The position numbers were made by a program, and so were the translations under genes. A stretch of DNA of 31,330 bases from UBA927 sp964361785 (GTDB lineage Bacteria > Patescibacteriota > Microgenomatia > UBA10105 > UBA927), in the NCBI GenBank assembly GCA_964361785.1, contig CAYIBX010000013.1, forward strand, positions 1-31,330, given 5' to 3'. Positions within the stretch are counted from its first letter, which is position 1, and the number at the start of each line of letters is the position of its first letter. The notes under the pieces were generated by a model. The model was not told the origin of the DNA, searched no databases, and worked only from the letters and a program-made list of their open reading frames with translations. Positions 22,602 to 29,071 of this stretch are shown piece by piece.

Positions 22602-23057
22602 TTATTTCCTTTTTATTAATTTTTGTAATTCTCCTTGAAAGTCTTCTAGTTCTACAAAGTGTCGAAATACGCTTGCAAATCGGATATATGCAATTTTATC
22701 AATCTTTTTTAATCGCTTTGCTACCAGTTCACCTATCTTTTTACTTGATGCCTCTGTGGTATTGCCCCCAATCAACTCTCTCTCTACCTCATCCACTATT
22801 CTTCTGACATCTTCAGCTTTAAGCATCGTCTTACCGCTTGCTCTCCAGATACCTCTGGCTAATTTATCTCTATCAAAAGGCTCACGCCTCTGATCTCGCT
22901 TCATTACGGTAAGAGGGGTAGCTTCTATCCTTTCATACGTCGTAAATCGTTTTTCACATTTATCACACGAGCGCCTTCTTCGCGTCACGGCCAAATCTTC
23001 GCTATCTCTTGTTTCTAATACGTCAGTGTCTAAAAATCCGCAATATGGACATTTCAT
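22602..23057 (-). CDS. nrdR: Ribonucleotide reductase repressor NrdR
   Basis: A 151-residue NrdR, the ATP/dATP-sensing repressor of ribonucleotide reductase genes. The N-terminal zinc ribbon uses Cys3, Cys6, Cys31 and Cys34 (CPYC, CDKC), followed by the ATP-cone domain from about residue 47 (TVMKRDQRREPFDRDKL). The conserved MKCPYCG start places the ATG at 23057; the longer frame begins with TTG and adds ISQ. It is the first gene of nrdR-nrdJ-adenosyltransferase. Two NrdR-box-like sites in the upstream region suggest autoregulation of the whole operon. Confidence 0.97.
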   Translation of the reverse strand: MKCPYCGFLDTDVLETRDSEDLAVTRRRRSCDKCEKRFTTYERIEATPLTVMKRDQRREPFDRDKLARGIWRASGKTMLKAEDVRRIVDEVERELIGGNTTEASSKKIGELVAKRLKKIDKIAYIRFASVFRHFVELEDFQGELQKLIKRK

Positions 23058-23072
23058 CTGTGAAATCAAAAA

Positions 23073-23088
23073 ACGCTATATGTTGTGG
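23073..23088 (-). promoter_or_regulatory. NrdR box 1
   Basis: Minus-strand CCACAACATATAGCGT matches the NrdR-box consensus (ACACwAtATaTwGTgt-like) at most positions. It lies downstream of the predicted start site, 16 bases before the nrdR ATG. With box 2 it gives the 32-bp periodicity typical of NrdR-regulated promoters. Confidence 0.75.
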
Positions 23089-23096
23089 TAAAACAG

Positions 23097-23125
23097 ATCC
23101 TATGACACTAATTGTAGGACGTCAA
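23097..23125 (-). promoter_or_regulatory. Promoter of the nrdR-nrdJ-ATR operon
   Basis: Minus-strand TTGACG (23120-23125), a 17-base spacer, and TAGGAT (23097-23102). NrdR box 2 fills the spacer and box 1 lies just downstream, so bound repressor would cover the promoter. Confidence 0.65.
23105..23120 (-). promoter_or_regulatory. NrdR box 2
   Basis: Plus-strand ACACTAATTGTAGGAC: the left half ACACTA is perfect and the right half is weaker. It starts exactly 32 bp from box 1 (16-base gap), about three helical turns, the usual spacing of paired NrdR sites. Confidence 0.6.
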
Positions 23126-23324
23126 CTAGAAATATCTATATCAAAATACACTAATTTTTTGCTATAGCCTCAAAGGAAATACCATGAGGGAAAAGTACGG
23201 TGATTTGATGATAAAAAATTGTAGTTTGCTGGTTGCGTTCAGATATTGACCACAAAAAACTCCTACAGAAATCCATAGCAGTATCAAAAATGAAAAGATA
23301 CAACAATCTAGCAACAACTCTTGA
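23126..23324. other. Intergenic region between nrdR and the DUF5667-like gene
   Basis: About 200 bases, AT-rich. A third ACACTAAT half-site occurs at 23148. A 21-codon plus-strand frame at 23184-23249 has a good AAAGGAAA Shine-Dalgarno sequence but no other support. I see no RNA gene or strong terminator. Confidence 0.5.
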
Positions 23325-23870
23325 TCACTTTTTGTCTATTTCTTCCTTCAAGAGTGCTTCTATGTTGGAGATAAGATTTGTAACCGGTGTTGTGTCGACC
23401 ACCATATCCTGTAATACTTCTTCATGTTTTTTGGCTGACACTAAAAGTTTCTCCAATACATAGCGGGGAACGGCTATGTTCTTTGCAGCAGCTTTGCTAA
23501 GCATTGTGAAAGACTTTTCTCGATACATGAGTGCATCACTTCTGATCGCCTCTGTAAGCTCATTATTCTCGCCGCCTGAAAGTACAATACTCATTTGTAA
23601 CCGCTTATCAGCCTGTAAAATATAAAACTCTGCCTTTTTGACATCATTGGTTATCATTTTTTCTATCAACGTATCCCGTAAGGTTTTTAAAAAATACAAT
23701 GGATGGGTTGGTAAAATACCGGGAAATGGGAGTGTATACACGATGATGCTTGTTTTAGTTTCGCGCGCGTCTTGCGTCTCTTGCAGATTAGGAAGGGCAA
23801 AAACACTAATCCTTACGGTACTAAGTATCAATAAAAAAATAAGAAGTGCTGCTATTCGTATAGATTTCAT
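23325..23870 (-). CDS. Secreted DUF5667-like protein
   Basis: A 181-residue protein with an N-terminal signal peptide or anchor (residues 1-26, KSIRIAALLIFLLILSTVRI), then a largely helical exported part. The segment LPFPGILPTHPLYFLKTLRD (about 48-67) followed by helices rich in charged residues (KKAEFYILQADKRLQM) is the pattern of DUF5667 domains, which occur widely in CPR and Actinobacteria with unknown function. It has an AGAAAGGA Shine-Dalgarno sequence and a TACAAT box (23894-23899) upstream. It is the last gene of the minus-strand series that starts with the kinase and HD protein, but probably has its own promoter. Confidence 0.75.
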   Translation of the reverse strand: MKSIRIAALLIFLLILSTVRISVFALPNLQETQDARETKTSIIVYTLPFPGILPTHPLYFLKTLRDTLIEKMITNDVKKAEFYILQADKRLQMSIVLSGGENNELTEAIRSDALMYREKSFTMLSKAAAKNIAVPRYVLEKLLVSAKKHEEVLQDMVVDTTPVTNLISNIEALLKEEIDKK

Positions 23871-23913
23871 GATGTCCTTTCTTTAACCCCTTTATTGTAC
23901 GATATGTGCACAC

Positions 23914-24450
23914 TTATACAAGAACAGCAACATCATTTGCTGTTATACCAATGATGTCGAGAACTTCTTTTTCAAGTGCTTTTACTTTAACGTGTGCCTT
24001 ATCAAGCTCAACGATTGCGTTTGAAGATAAATCCTCTTTTCGCCAAAGTCTAAAACGCTCATCGACAGTTATAATATCGTGCTTGACCATTTTATCGGAA
24101 AGATATAATAACTTCTCTTCCCATGTCTTTGGTACGGTTTGATCGAGAATGCTTGATAATGCATGTGTTTTGATAAGGTCAGCTACTTCCCCAAATCCTC
24201 CTACACGCAACACTCTCACCCCTGTATCCGGATGGTGTTCACCTTTCTGTTTTGGGATGTTCTTATCGATATCGTGAAGCATGGCACCTGCATACAAAAG
24301 CTCAGTGTTAATCGATATGCCCAGTTTTGCACTCACCTTTGCAGCTAAAAACATCGCGACACGAGCAACGACTCTGCTGTGATTACGCTTCACGTCTGAC
24401 AGTGCGTATGTATTCCACAAGTGAAGGACTGTGCGTTCATCAGGGATCAT
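23914..24450 (-). CDS. HD-domain phosphohydrolase
   Basis: A 178-residue single-domain HD protein. The metal ligands are visible as His24, His59-Asp60 (AMLHDIDK), His96 (KTHAL) and Asp119 (LSDKMV); EHHPDTG near 71-77 also matches HD hydrolases. Members cleave phosphates from nucleotides or nucleotide-derived signals; the substrate cannot be named here. The start overlaps the upstream kinase-like gene by four bases (ATGA), so the two proteins are probably made together, and both act on phosphorylated compounds. Confidence 0.85.
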   Translation of the reverse strand: MIPDERTVLHLWNTYALSDVKRNHSRVVARVAMFLAAKVSAKLGISINTELLYAGAMLHDIDKNIPKQKGEHHPDTGVRVLRVGGFGEVADLIKTHALSSILDQTVPKTWEEKLLYLSDKMVKHDIITVDERFRLWRKEDLSSNAIVELDKAHVKVKALEKEVLDIIGITANDVAVLV

Positions 24451-25052
24451 ACTGAGTGGGATTTGAAATATCCCATAGCCTGCAACACCAAATCAAGTGT
24501 TTGTTTCGGTCCATGTGCGTAAGTATTGATAATCAGGTCGTAATGCTTTGGGTCCCAAAAATCTTTCTGGTCTACGGAATACATCTTACTCCACTTACCC
24601 AAATTACTATCTTCCCTCATGCACAAATGTTTTTTTGCCTCCTCTACAGACACGCCGTCTCGATTGACAATACGATCTATACGAAGCGCGTCGTCACACA
24701 TAAGAAGCACCTTCAATACGTGCGGCAATCCTCTCATGTTCCATCCAGCTATCCAGCTTTCTACTGCCACGTGTACGGAAGTATCTGATAATTTTTTTCG
24801 TAACGCAAGATCTATTTGATGATCTATATCTTCTCCATAGTCAGTTGCTAAGTGGTGGGTAGGATCGTCAGCATTATGTTTGCCAGCTTCTATAGAAAAT
24901 TGTCTCGCCCAATCGCCACCCGAAAAAAATTCAAAATCAAGTGGGGTCAAATGAGGACGTAAATTTTTAAGAAGGGTTGATCGCCCAGCGCCGGGAGCTC
25001 CTGATATAGCGACGCTTGAATAGACTAGATCTACGGTTGATGAGGCATCCAT
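24447..25052 (-). CDS. P-loop nucleotide kinase (cytidylate-kinase-like)
   Basis: A 201-residue P-loop kinase. The P-loop reads GAPGAGRST (residues 18-26), with Arg24 where most kinases have the ATP-binding Lys. A lid-like basic segment (RIDRIVNRDG and REDSNLGKWSKMY) and the late DPKHYDLIINT strand resemble CMP kinases of the archaeal type. It probably phosphorylates a nucleotide, but the substrate is not certain. The ATG at 25052 is preferred over an earlier start at 25073 because a TATAAT box lies exactly six bases upstream and overlaps the extended frame. It is coupled to the HD hydrolase and divergent from the phosphoribosyltransferase gene. Confidence 0.75.
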   Translation of the reverse strand: MDASSTVDLVYSSVAISGAPGAGRSTLLKNLRPHLTPLDFEFFSGGDWARQFSIEAGKHNADDPTHHLATDYGEDIDHQIDLALRKKLSDTSVHVAVESWIAGWNMRGLPHVLKVLLMCDDALRIDRIVNRDGVSVEEAKKHLCMREDSNLGKWSKMYSVDQKDFWDPKHYDLIINTYAHGPKQTLDLVLQAMGYFKSHSV

Positions 25053-25058
25053 GTTCCT

Positions 25059-25064
25059 ATTATA
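25059..25064 (-). promoter_or_regulatory. -10 box for the leaderless kinase/HD transcript
   Basis: TATAAT on the minus strand, exactly six bases before the ATG at 25052. It shares a 58-base divergent gap with a weaker plus-strand CATAAT (25097-25102), which lies eight bases before the phosphoribosyltransferase ATG. Confidence 0.6.
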
Positions 25065-25110
25065 CGGAAGCATTGACGCCGGTCAAGTGTGCAAGCCATA
25101 ATACTCTCAT

Positions 25111-25689
25111 ATGGATACACAGTATCTTTCTGTTTCATGGGAACAATATCACTTACTGGCTTTAAAAATGGCAGCCACGATGCTAGGGCACGAGAAAAAA
25201 TCCTTTGATGAAATCGTTGCCATTGCTCGAGGAGGGCTCACGTTGGGACACCTTTTCTCTGATTATCTTCGCATTCCCATATCCTCAATTACCATCCAAA
25301 GCTATACAGATATCAAACAACAAGGAAAAGTTGAAATCACCGCAGGACTTTCCAAAATAATTAAAAACAAGAAAATATTATTGGTAGATGATATAGCAGA
25401 CACTGGTAAAACACTTATCAGAGCTACAGAATATCTAAACGACTTTAAGCCCACATCAATTACACGCGTCACGATGTTTTACAAACCTCACTGCACTGTC
25501 GTACCCGAATATTATGCACAAATTACAGATAAATGGATACTACTTCCTTTTGAAGTGACCGAATGGATTTATACCTTTACCCAAAAAATGACCAAAGAGG
25601 GGAAATCCAAACGCGAAATCCAACAATTTTTAACAAACTTAGGATACACAGAAGACCAAATTAAATTTGTCCGAAAACATCATCTATAA
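25111..25689 (+). CDS. Purine-type phosphoribosyltransferase
   Basis: A 192-residue type I phosphoribosyltransferase. The PRPP-binding loop is LLVDDIADTGKT at 90-101, and the pyrophosphate-loop segment IARGGLTLG lies at 38-46. The short core resembles xanthine/hypoxanthine/guanine salvage enzymes, but the hood region that picks the base is not recognisable, so the substrate is open. The C-terminal 40 residues (KEGKSKREIQQFLTNLGYTE) look helical and extend beyond the usual core. It is a single plus-strand gene with no Shine-Dalgarno sequence and a CATAAT box eight bases before the ATG. It ends seven bases from the stop of a convergent micro-protein gene. Confidence 0.85.
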   Translation: MDTQYLSVSWEQYHLLALKMAATMLGHEKKSFDEIVAIARGGLTLGHLFSDYLRIPISSITIQSYTDIKQQGKVEITAGLSKIIKNKKILLVDDIADTGKTLIRATEYLNDFKPTSITRVTMFYKPHCTVVPEYYAQITDKWILLPFEVTEWIYTFTQKMTKEGKSKREIQQFLTNLGYTEDQIKFVRKHHL

Positions 25690-25696
25690 TATCAAA

Positions 25697-25780
25697 TTAC
25701 AACTGTCGAAAAAAATACCACGCAAACCCAAGCGCTATCAATACAGCTACAACACCCATAAGAATAAGTGGTGACCACAT
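25697..25780 (-). CDS. 27-residue single-pass membrane microprotein
   Basis: The frame encodes 27 residues with one continuous hydrophobic segment (LILMGVVAVLIALGFAWYFF) and a short basic end (RQL). It starts one base after the stop codon of the previous micro-gene and has a strong Shine-Dalgarno sequence (GGAAGGGG) inside that gene's end. Coupling and the membrane segment argue for a real product. I do not recognise a family; small subunits such as CydX or KdpF have this form but no partner complex is nearby. Confidence 0.6.
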   Translation of the reverse strand: MWSPLILMGVVAVLIALGFAWYFFRQL

Positions 25781-25781
25781 A

Positions 25782-25880
25782 CTATCCCCTTCCTTTCATC
25801 AACCAATAAACGAAAACTATAATGACGACACTCACGATGGATCCTACAGAAAAGATTTCTAATACTGTTTCTGTTGTCAT
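25782..25880 (-). CDS. 32-residue single-pass membrane microprotein
   Basis: A 32-residue frame starting MTTETVLEIF, with one membrane segment (about residues 10-28, SVGSIVSVVIIVFVYWLM) and the basic end KGRG. Its ATG overlaps the stop of the 68-residue gene by four bases (ATGA). A longer frame to 26018 is only an overlap with that gene. It is the middle member of a three-gene micro-membrane operon. Confidence 0.65.
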   Translation of the reverse strand: MTTETVLEIFSVGSIVSVVIIVFVYWLMKGRG

Positions 25881-26083
25881 GTGTTGACTCCTTTCATAAG
25901 CCATAATGCAGTTGCAAGAAATGTACTCATCATGGCAATTCCCCATACAACGATTACCACGGCATCGTAGCCTACATTTCTCGTAATAAACGGCGTAATG
26001 ACAGCGCCTCCCAACCATGCGACAGATGCATTAACAAAAAAATCTGCAAGTGTTTTGCGTTGGCCTTGAGAAATTTTTCTCAT
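25877..26083 (-). CDS. 68-residue two-pass membrane protein
   Basis: A small protein with a basic N-terminus (MRKISQGQRK) and two membrane helices, about residues 15-34 (VNASVAWLGGAVITPFI) and 41-63 (AVVIVVWGIAMMSTFLATALW). The ATG at 26083 is preferred over 26089 because a TATAAT box (26088-26093) includes the earlier ATG; the message would be leaderless or nearly so. It opens a coupled three-gene operon of tiny membrane proteins. The N-terminal pattern resembles small uncharacterised two-helix proteins of CPR genomes; the function is unknown. Confidence 0.75.
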   Translation of the reverse strand: MRKISQGQRKTLADFFVNASVAWLGGAVITPFITRNVGYDAVVIVVWGIAMMSTFLATALWLMKGVNT

Positions 26084-26087
26084 CACC

Positions 26088-26093
26088 ATTATA
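26088..26093 (-). promoter_or_regulatory. -10 box for the micro-membrane-protein operon
   Basis: A perfect TATAAT on the minus strand, four bases before the ATG at 26083 and overlapping an alternative ATG at 26089. No Shine-Dalgarno sequence or clear -35 box at the usual distance. Confidence 0.5.
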
Positions 26094-26126
26094 GTACGTC
26101 AAGTAAACAACTTCCGTCAATTTTAT

Positions 26127-27611
26127 TTATTGAGGCTTATTAAGAACGACCGATTTTATCCGGCTCATCGCTTCCAAGCTATACCGTACTCCTTGTACCC
26201 CGACACCTGAATGTTTGACGCCTAAAAATGGAAAATGATCAGGGCCTCTTTGTGGTGATCCATTTATCTGTACCGTGCCAACGTTTATCTGTTGAGCAAC
26301 GACAATCCCAGACCCTTCATCTTTGGTAAACACTGACGCTTGTAACCCATACTCTGACGCATTGATAATTTGTATCGCTTCATCTACAGATGCCACGTCG
26401 ACAAACGACATCACCGGACCAAACGTTTCTTTGGCAATAACTCTCATCCTTGAGGTTACTCCTGTAAGAATTGTTGGTTCTACAAGCGCTTTGGCTCGTG
26501 TGCCCCCGACAACGAGTGTTGCACCGTCTTTTATCGCTTCTTGTACTACTTCTTCTATGTGTTTTGCCGCCTCTTCAGATATCACGGGACCGACAAGTTT
26601 CGTCTCAGGACTTCTTGGATCGCCTGACTTTACCATCTCTGTCATTGCGTCTTTGATACATGGCAATAATTGCTCCCGAATGTTTGGCATCGTAAGCACG
26701 TATTTAATTCCTGTGCATCGCTGCCCGCTATATTGAAATGCGCCTTTCACTATTTCTCTGGCTGCCTGATGCAAATCAGCATCGGGCAATACGAGAGCCG
26801 GATTGTTTCCTCCACACTCAAACAATAACGGCTTCATCGAAGCTTTTCCTGCTATGGCAATACCCGTATCACTACTACCCGTAAACGCAACCATCGAGAC
26901 ATGAGAATGCGAAACTATATAATTACCGATATCATTGCCTACTCCTGTAACGCAAGTGAGCACCCCTTTCGGCACACCTGCTTTTTCAAAAATCCGCACT
27001 AAATGAAGTGTACTCAGCGCTCCTAAAGTGGGCGGCTTTAACACCACGCTATTTCCCATTAAAAGTGCTGGCACTATTTTACTGGCTGACAAATTCACAG
27101 GGTAATTAAAGGGTGCGATAGCAAGGACTACGCCATGCGCCACATGCTCAACCATCGCGATTTTTCCTTTTTCAAATCCAGGAAAATTATCGCTATCCAA
27201 CGTTTCCCCTCGTATGGATTGCACTTCTTGAGCATAGTAATCGATAAGATCAGCTGTCCGAACTATTTCACCCTTTGCTTCATCATGCGTCTTACCGATT
27301 TCATTAGTCAAAAAAGTCGTTAAATACTCCTCGAAATGTCGAATCCAATCAGCGGCCAAATGCATTATTGCTATCCGTTTATTCAGCGCTACTGATTCCC
27401 AAAGATCCTGTGCCTTTTTAGCTCTCCCCATAACCGTATCAATTTCTTTCTCTGTTACAACTTGTGTGAATCCTAGTACCTGACCATCAACAGGAGAGAG
27501 AAGTGGCATCGTTTTATGGCTTTCACTCTCACGCCATGCATCGCCGTCAAAGTATCGGTATACTGGTGGTGTATTTGTATTACAAACTGGTGCAAAAAAT
27601 TCTTCTGGCAT
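26127..27611 (-). CDS. gapN: NADP-dependent glyceraldehyde-3-phosphate dehydrogenase (non-phosphorylating, GapN)
   Basis: A 494-residue aldehyde dehydrogenase. GapN oxidises glyceraldehyde-3-phosphate directly to 3-phosphoglycerate, making NADPH and skipping one ATP-forming step. From the chosen ATG the catalytic residues are Asn169 (APFNYP), Lys192 (LKPP), Glu265 (FECGGNN) and Cys299 (GQRCTG). The late segment RGPDHFPFLGVKHSGVGVQG is characteristic of GapN rather than of other aldehyde dehydrogenases. The ATG at 27611 has a purine-rich Shine-Dalgarno sequence (GAGGAAGGGAAGG); the longer frame to 27641 does not. It lies 35 bases after a PP2C-like gene. Confidence 0.9.
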   Translation of the reverse strand: MPEEFFAPVCNTNTPPVYRYFDGDAWRESESHKTMPLLSPVDGQVLGFTQVVTEKEIDTVMGRAKKAQDLWESVALNKRIAIMHLAADWIRHFEEYLTTFLTNEIGKTHDEAKGEIVRTADLIDYYAQEVQSIRGETLDSDNFPGFEKGKIAMVEHVAHGVVLAIAPFNYPVNLSASKIVPALLMGNSVVLKPPTLGALSTLHLVRIFEKAGVPKGVLTCVTGVGNDIGNYIVSHSHVSMVAFTGSSDTGIAIAGKASMKPLLFECGGNNPALVLPDADLHQAAREIVKGAFQYSGQRCTGIKYVLTMPNIREQLLPCIKDAMTEMVKSGDPRSPETKLVGPVISEEAAKHIEEVVQEAIKDGATLVVGGTRAKALVEPTILTGVTSRMRVIAKETFGPVMSFVDVASVDEAIQIINASEYGLQASVFTKDEGSGIVVAQQINVGTVQINGSPQRGPDHFPFLGVKHSGVGVQGVRYSLEAMSRIKSVVLNKPQ

Positions 27612-27646
27612 ACCTTCCCTTCCTCTTTCCATCATACACATTTATT

Positions 27647-28378
27647 CTATACACGTGCTATAAGAACTACGGTCATATTCGATGTTGAACCTTCAGCTTT
27701 TGCGGCATTTATAAGTGCAACCGTTCGCTTTTGTGCATCGGCAATATCTATAACTGGCGTATCGACTACGGCTAAAATTTGTGAGGGTTTCAAATACTTT
27801 TCTATGCCATCAGTCATAAGAAGCATCATGTCTCCTGAGATAAGCTCACCTGTCGTGAAATCTGGTACTAGCCCTAAACGAATAAATCCCACAGCTTTTT
27901 GTAACGCTCCCTCTCGATCGACATGATCTGTCGTTAATTTTTTGATAACACCTGATCGCAGGTGCCACGCGCTTGTATCCCCCGCATGCCCTACCCAATA
28001 ATGCTTAGGTCCTATCATAACGACTAAAAGCGTGGTCGCGATACCATGTTTGAATCCTACTTCTTTTTGCTTTTGCCATACAGCCAAATTCGTCGATCGA
28101 AAAATCCGCTTCATAAACCGTTTTTTATCCTGAAAATAAAATCGGTGCTGTCGTATATGTTTGTATCCCCATATAGCAGTTTCGCACGCTAGTTTAGATG
28201 CAGCCTCGCTTAATTTTCTCGTCGACACGCCATCAGCCAGCACAAAACACTCATCATTAAAATTTAAGAAGTAATCTTGTTGTAATCCGTTCTTACTCCC
28301 AGCATCTTGCGCAGCGGCAAAAAGGATAGTTTCTTTGGGTTCTTGAAGACGAACAATGTATGGATTAGCAAAACGCAT
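27647..28378 (-). CDS. PP2C-like protein phosphatase
   Basis: A 243-residue PPM/PP2C-fold protein. Motifs in order are DAGSKNGLQQD (25-35), ADGVS (48-52), WVGHAGDTSAW (128-138), LTTDHV (148-153), LLMTDGIEKYL (186-196) and SNMTVVL (233-239). In the last motif Ser233 takes the place of the metal-binding Asp of the usual DNxT, so one metal site may be altered. Such enzymes dephosphorylate Ser/Thr residues; no kinase partner is in the window. It starts 16 bases after the superoxide dismutase stop and precedes gapN, so the three are probably co-transcribed. Confidence 0.82.
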   Translation of the reverse strand: MRFANPYIVRLQEPKETILFAAAQDAGSKNGLQQDYFLNFNDECFVLADGVSTRKLSEAASKLACETAIWGYKHIRQHRFYFQDKKRFMKRIFRSTNLAVWQKQKEVGFKHGIATTLLVVMIGPKHYWVGHAGDTSAWHLRSGVIKKLTTDHVDREGALQKAVGFIRLGLVPDFTTGELISGDMMLLMTDGIEKYLKPSQILAVVDTPVIDIADAQKRTVALINAAKAEGSTSNMTVVLIARV

Positions 28379-28394
28379 GAGAGTACTTTTCAGT

Positions 28395-29003
28395 TTATGT
28401 CATGGCCGTTTCATAGAGCGTTTCTACGGTACGCCAGTTTACGACGTTCCAAAATGCCGAAAGATAATCAGCGCGTTTATTTTGATACTTCAAGTAGTAT
28501 GCATGTTCCCACACGTCAATGCAAAGAATTGGTTTCATGTTTTCTGTAACAGGACTATCTTGATTTGGTGTATCGATAACCTTTAATTGCTTTTGGTCAA
28601 CGACCATCCACACCCATCCGCTGCCAAAACGGGCAAGGCCAACTTCAGTAATTTTTTTCTGTAAAGCGCTCACATCACCAAACGAGCTCACAATTGCATC
28701 TTTAAGCGTGCCTTGTGCTGTTTGCCCTTTGGGTGCACTCATCATGGTCCAAAACAAACTATGGTTATAGTGACCTCCCGCATTATTTCTTACTTTCGTT
28801 CGAATCGACTCAGGAATCGAACCAAGAGACTGCAGTAGTATTTCTATAGATGGCGTAGTATATCCTTCTATAGTGGCTAACGCATCGTTTAAATTTTTTA
28901 TGTATGCTGTGTGATGACGATCGTGATGGATCTCCATCGTCTCTTTATCTATAAATGGTTCAAGAGCATCAAAAGCGTATGGCAACACAGGGAGGGTATA
29001 CAT
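28395..29003 (-). CDS. sodA: Superoxide dismutase, Mn-type
   Basis: A 202-residue Fe/Mn superoxide dismutase, which converts superoxide to oxygen and hydrogen peroxide. All four metal ligands are in place: His26 (EIHHDRHH), His81 (NHSLFW), Asp163 and His167 (DVWEHAYY). Gly77 in NNAGGH and Gln in PNQDSP are the residues usual in Mn enzymes; Fe enzymes have other residues there. There is no signal peptide. An AAAGGAAA Shine-Dalgarno sequence precedes the ATG, with a TATGAT box at 29033-29038. It indicates exposure to oxygen in a cell that otherwise carries an oxygen-independent reductase. Confidence 0.95.
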   Translation of the reverse strand: MYTLPVLPYAFDALEPFIDKETMEIHHDRHHTAYIKNLNDALATIEGYTTPSIEILLQSLGSIPESIRTKVRNNAGGHYNHSLFWTMMSAPKGQTAQGTLKDAIVSSFGDVSALQKKITEVGLARFGSGWVWMVVDQKQLKVIDTPNQDSPVTENMKPILCIDVWEHAYYLKYQNKRADYLSAFWNVVNWRTVETLYETAMT

Positions 29004-29059
29004 AGAAATATGTTTCCTTTCTTTCTATCATTATCATACGGCAAATTCAGACAATAGTA

Positions 29060-29065
29060 TATAAT
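29060..29065 (+). promoter_or_regulatory. -10 box for a leaderless penicillin-binding-protein transcript
   Basis: A perfect TATAAT exactly six bases before the ATG at 29072, with no Shine-Dalgarno sequence. It lies in the 68-base divergent gap with superoxide dismutase, which has its own minus-strand TATGAT at 29033-29038. Confidence 0.6.
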
Positions 29066-29071
29066 ATCTCT

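Noticed and set aside
23184..23249. A 21-codon plus-strand frame with AAAGGAAA seven bases upstream
   Set aside because: The Shine-Dalgarno sequence is good, but the peptide has no recognisable feature and sits alone in AT-rich DNA. Conservation data would be needed to call it.
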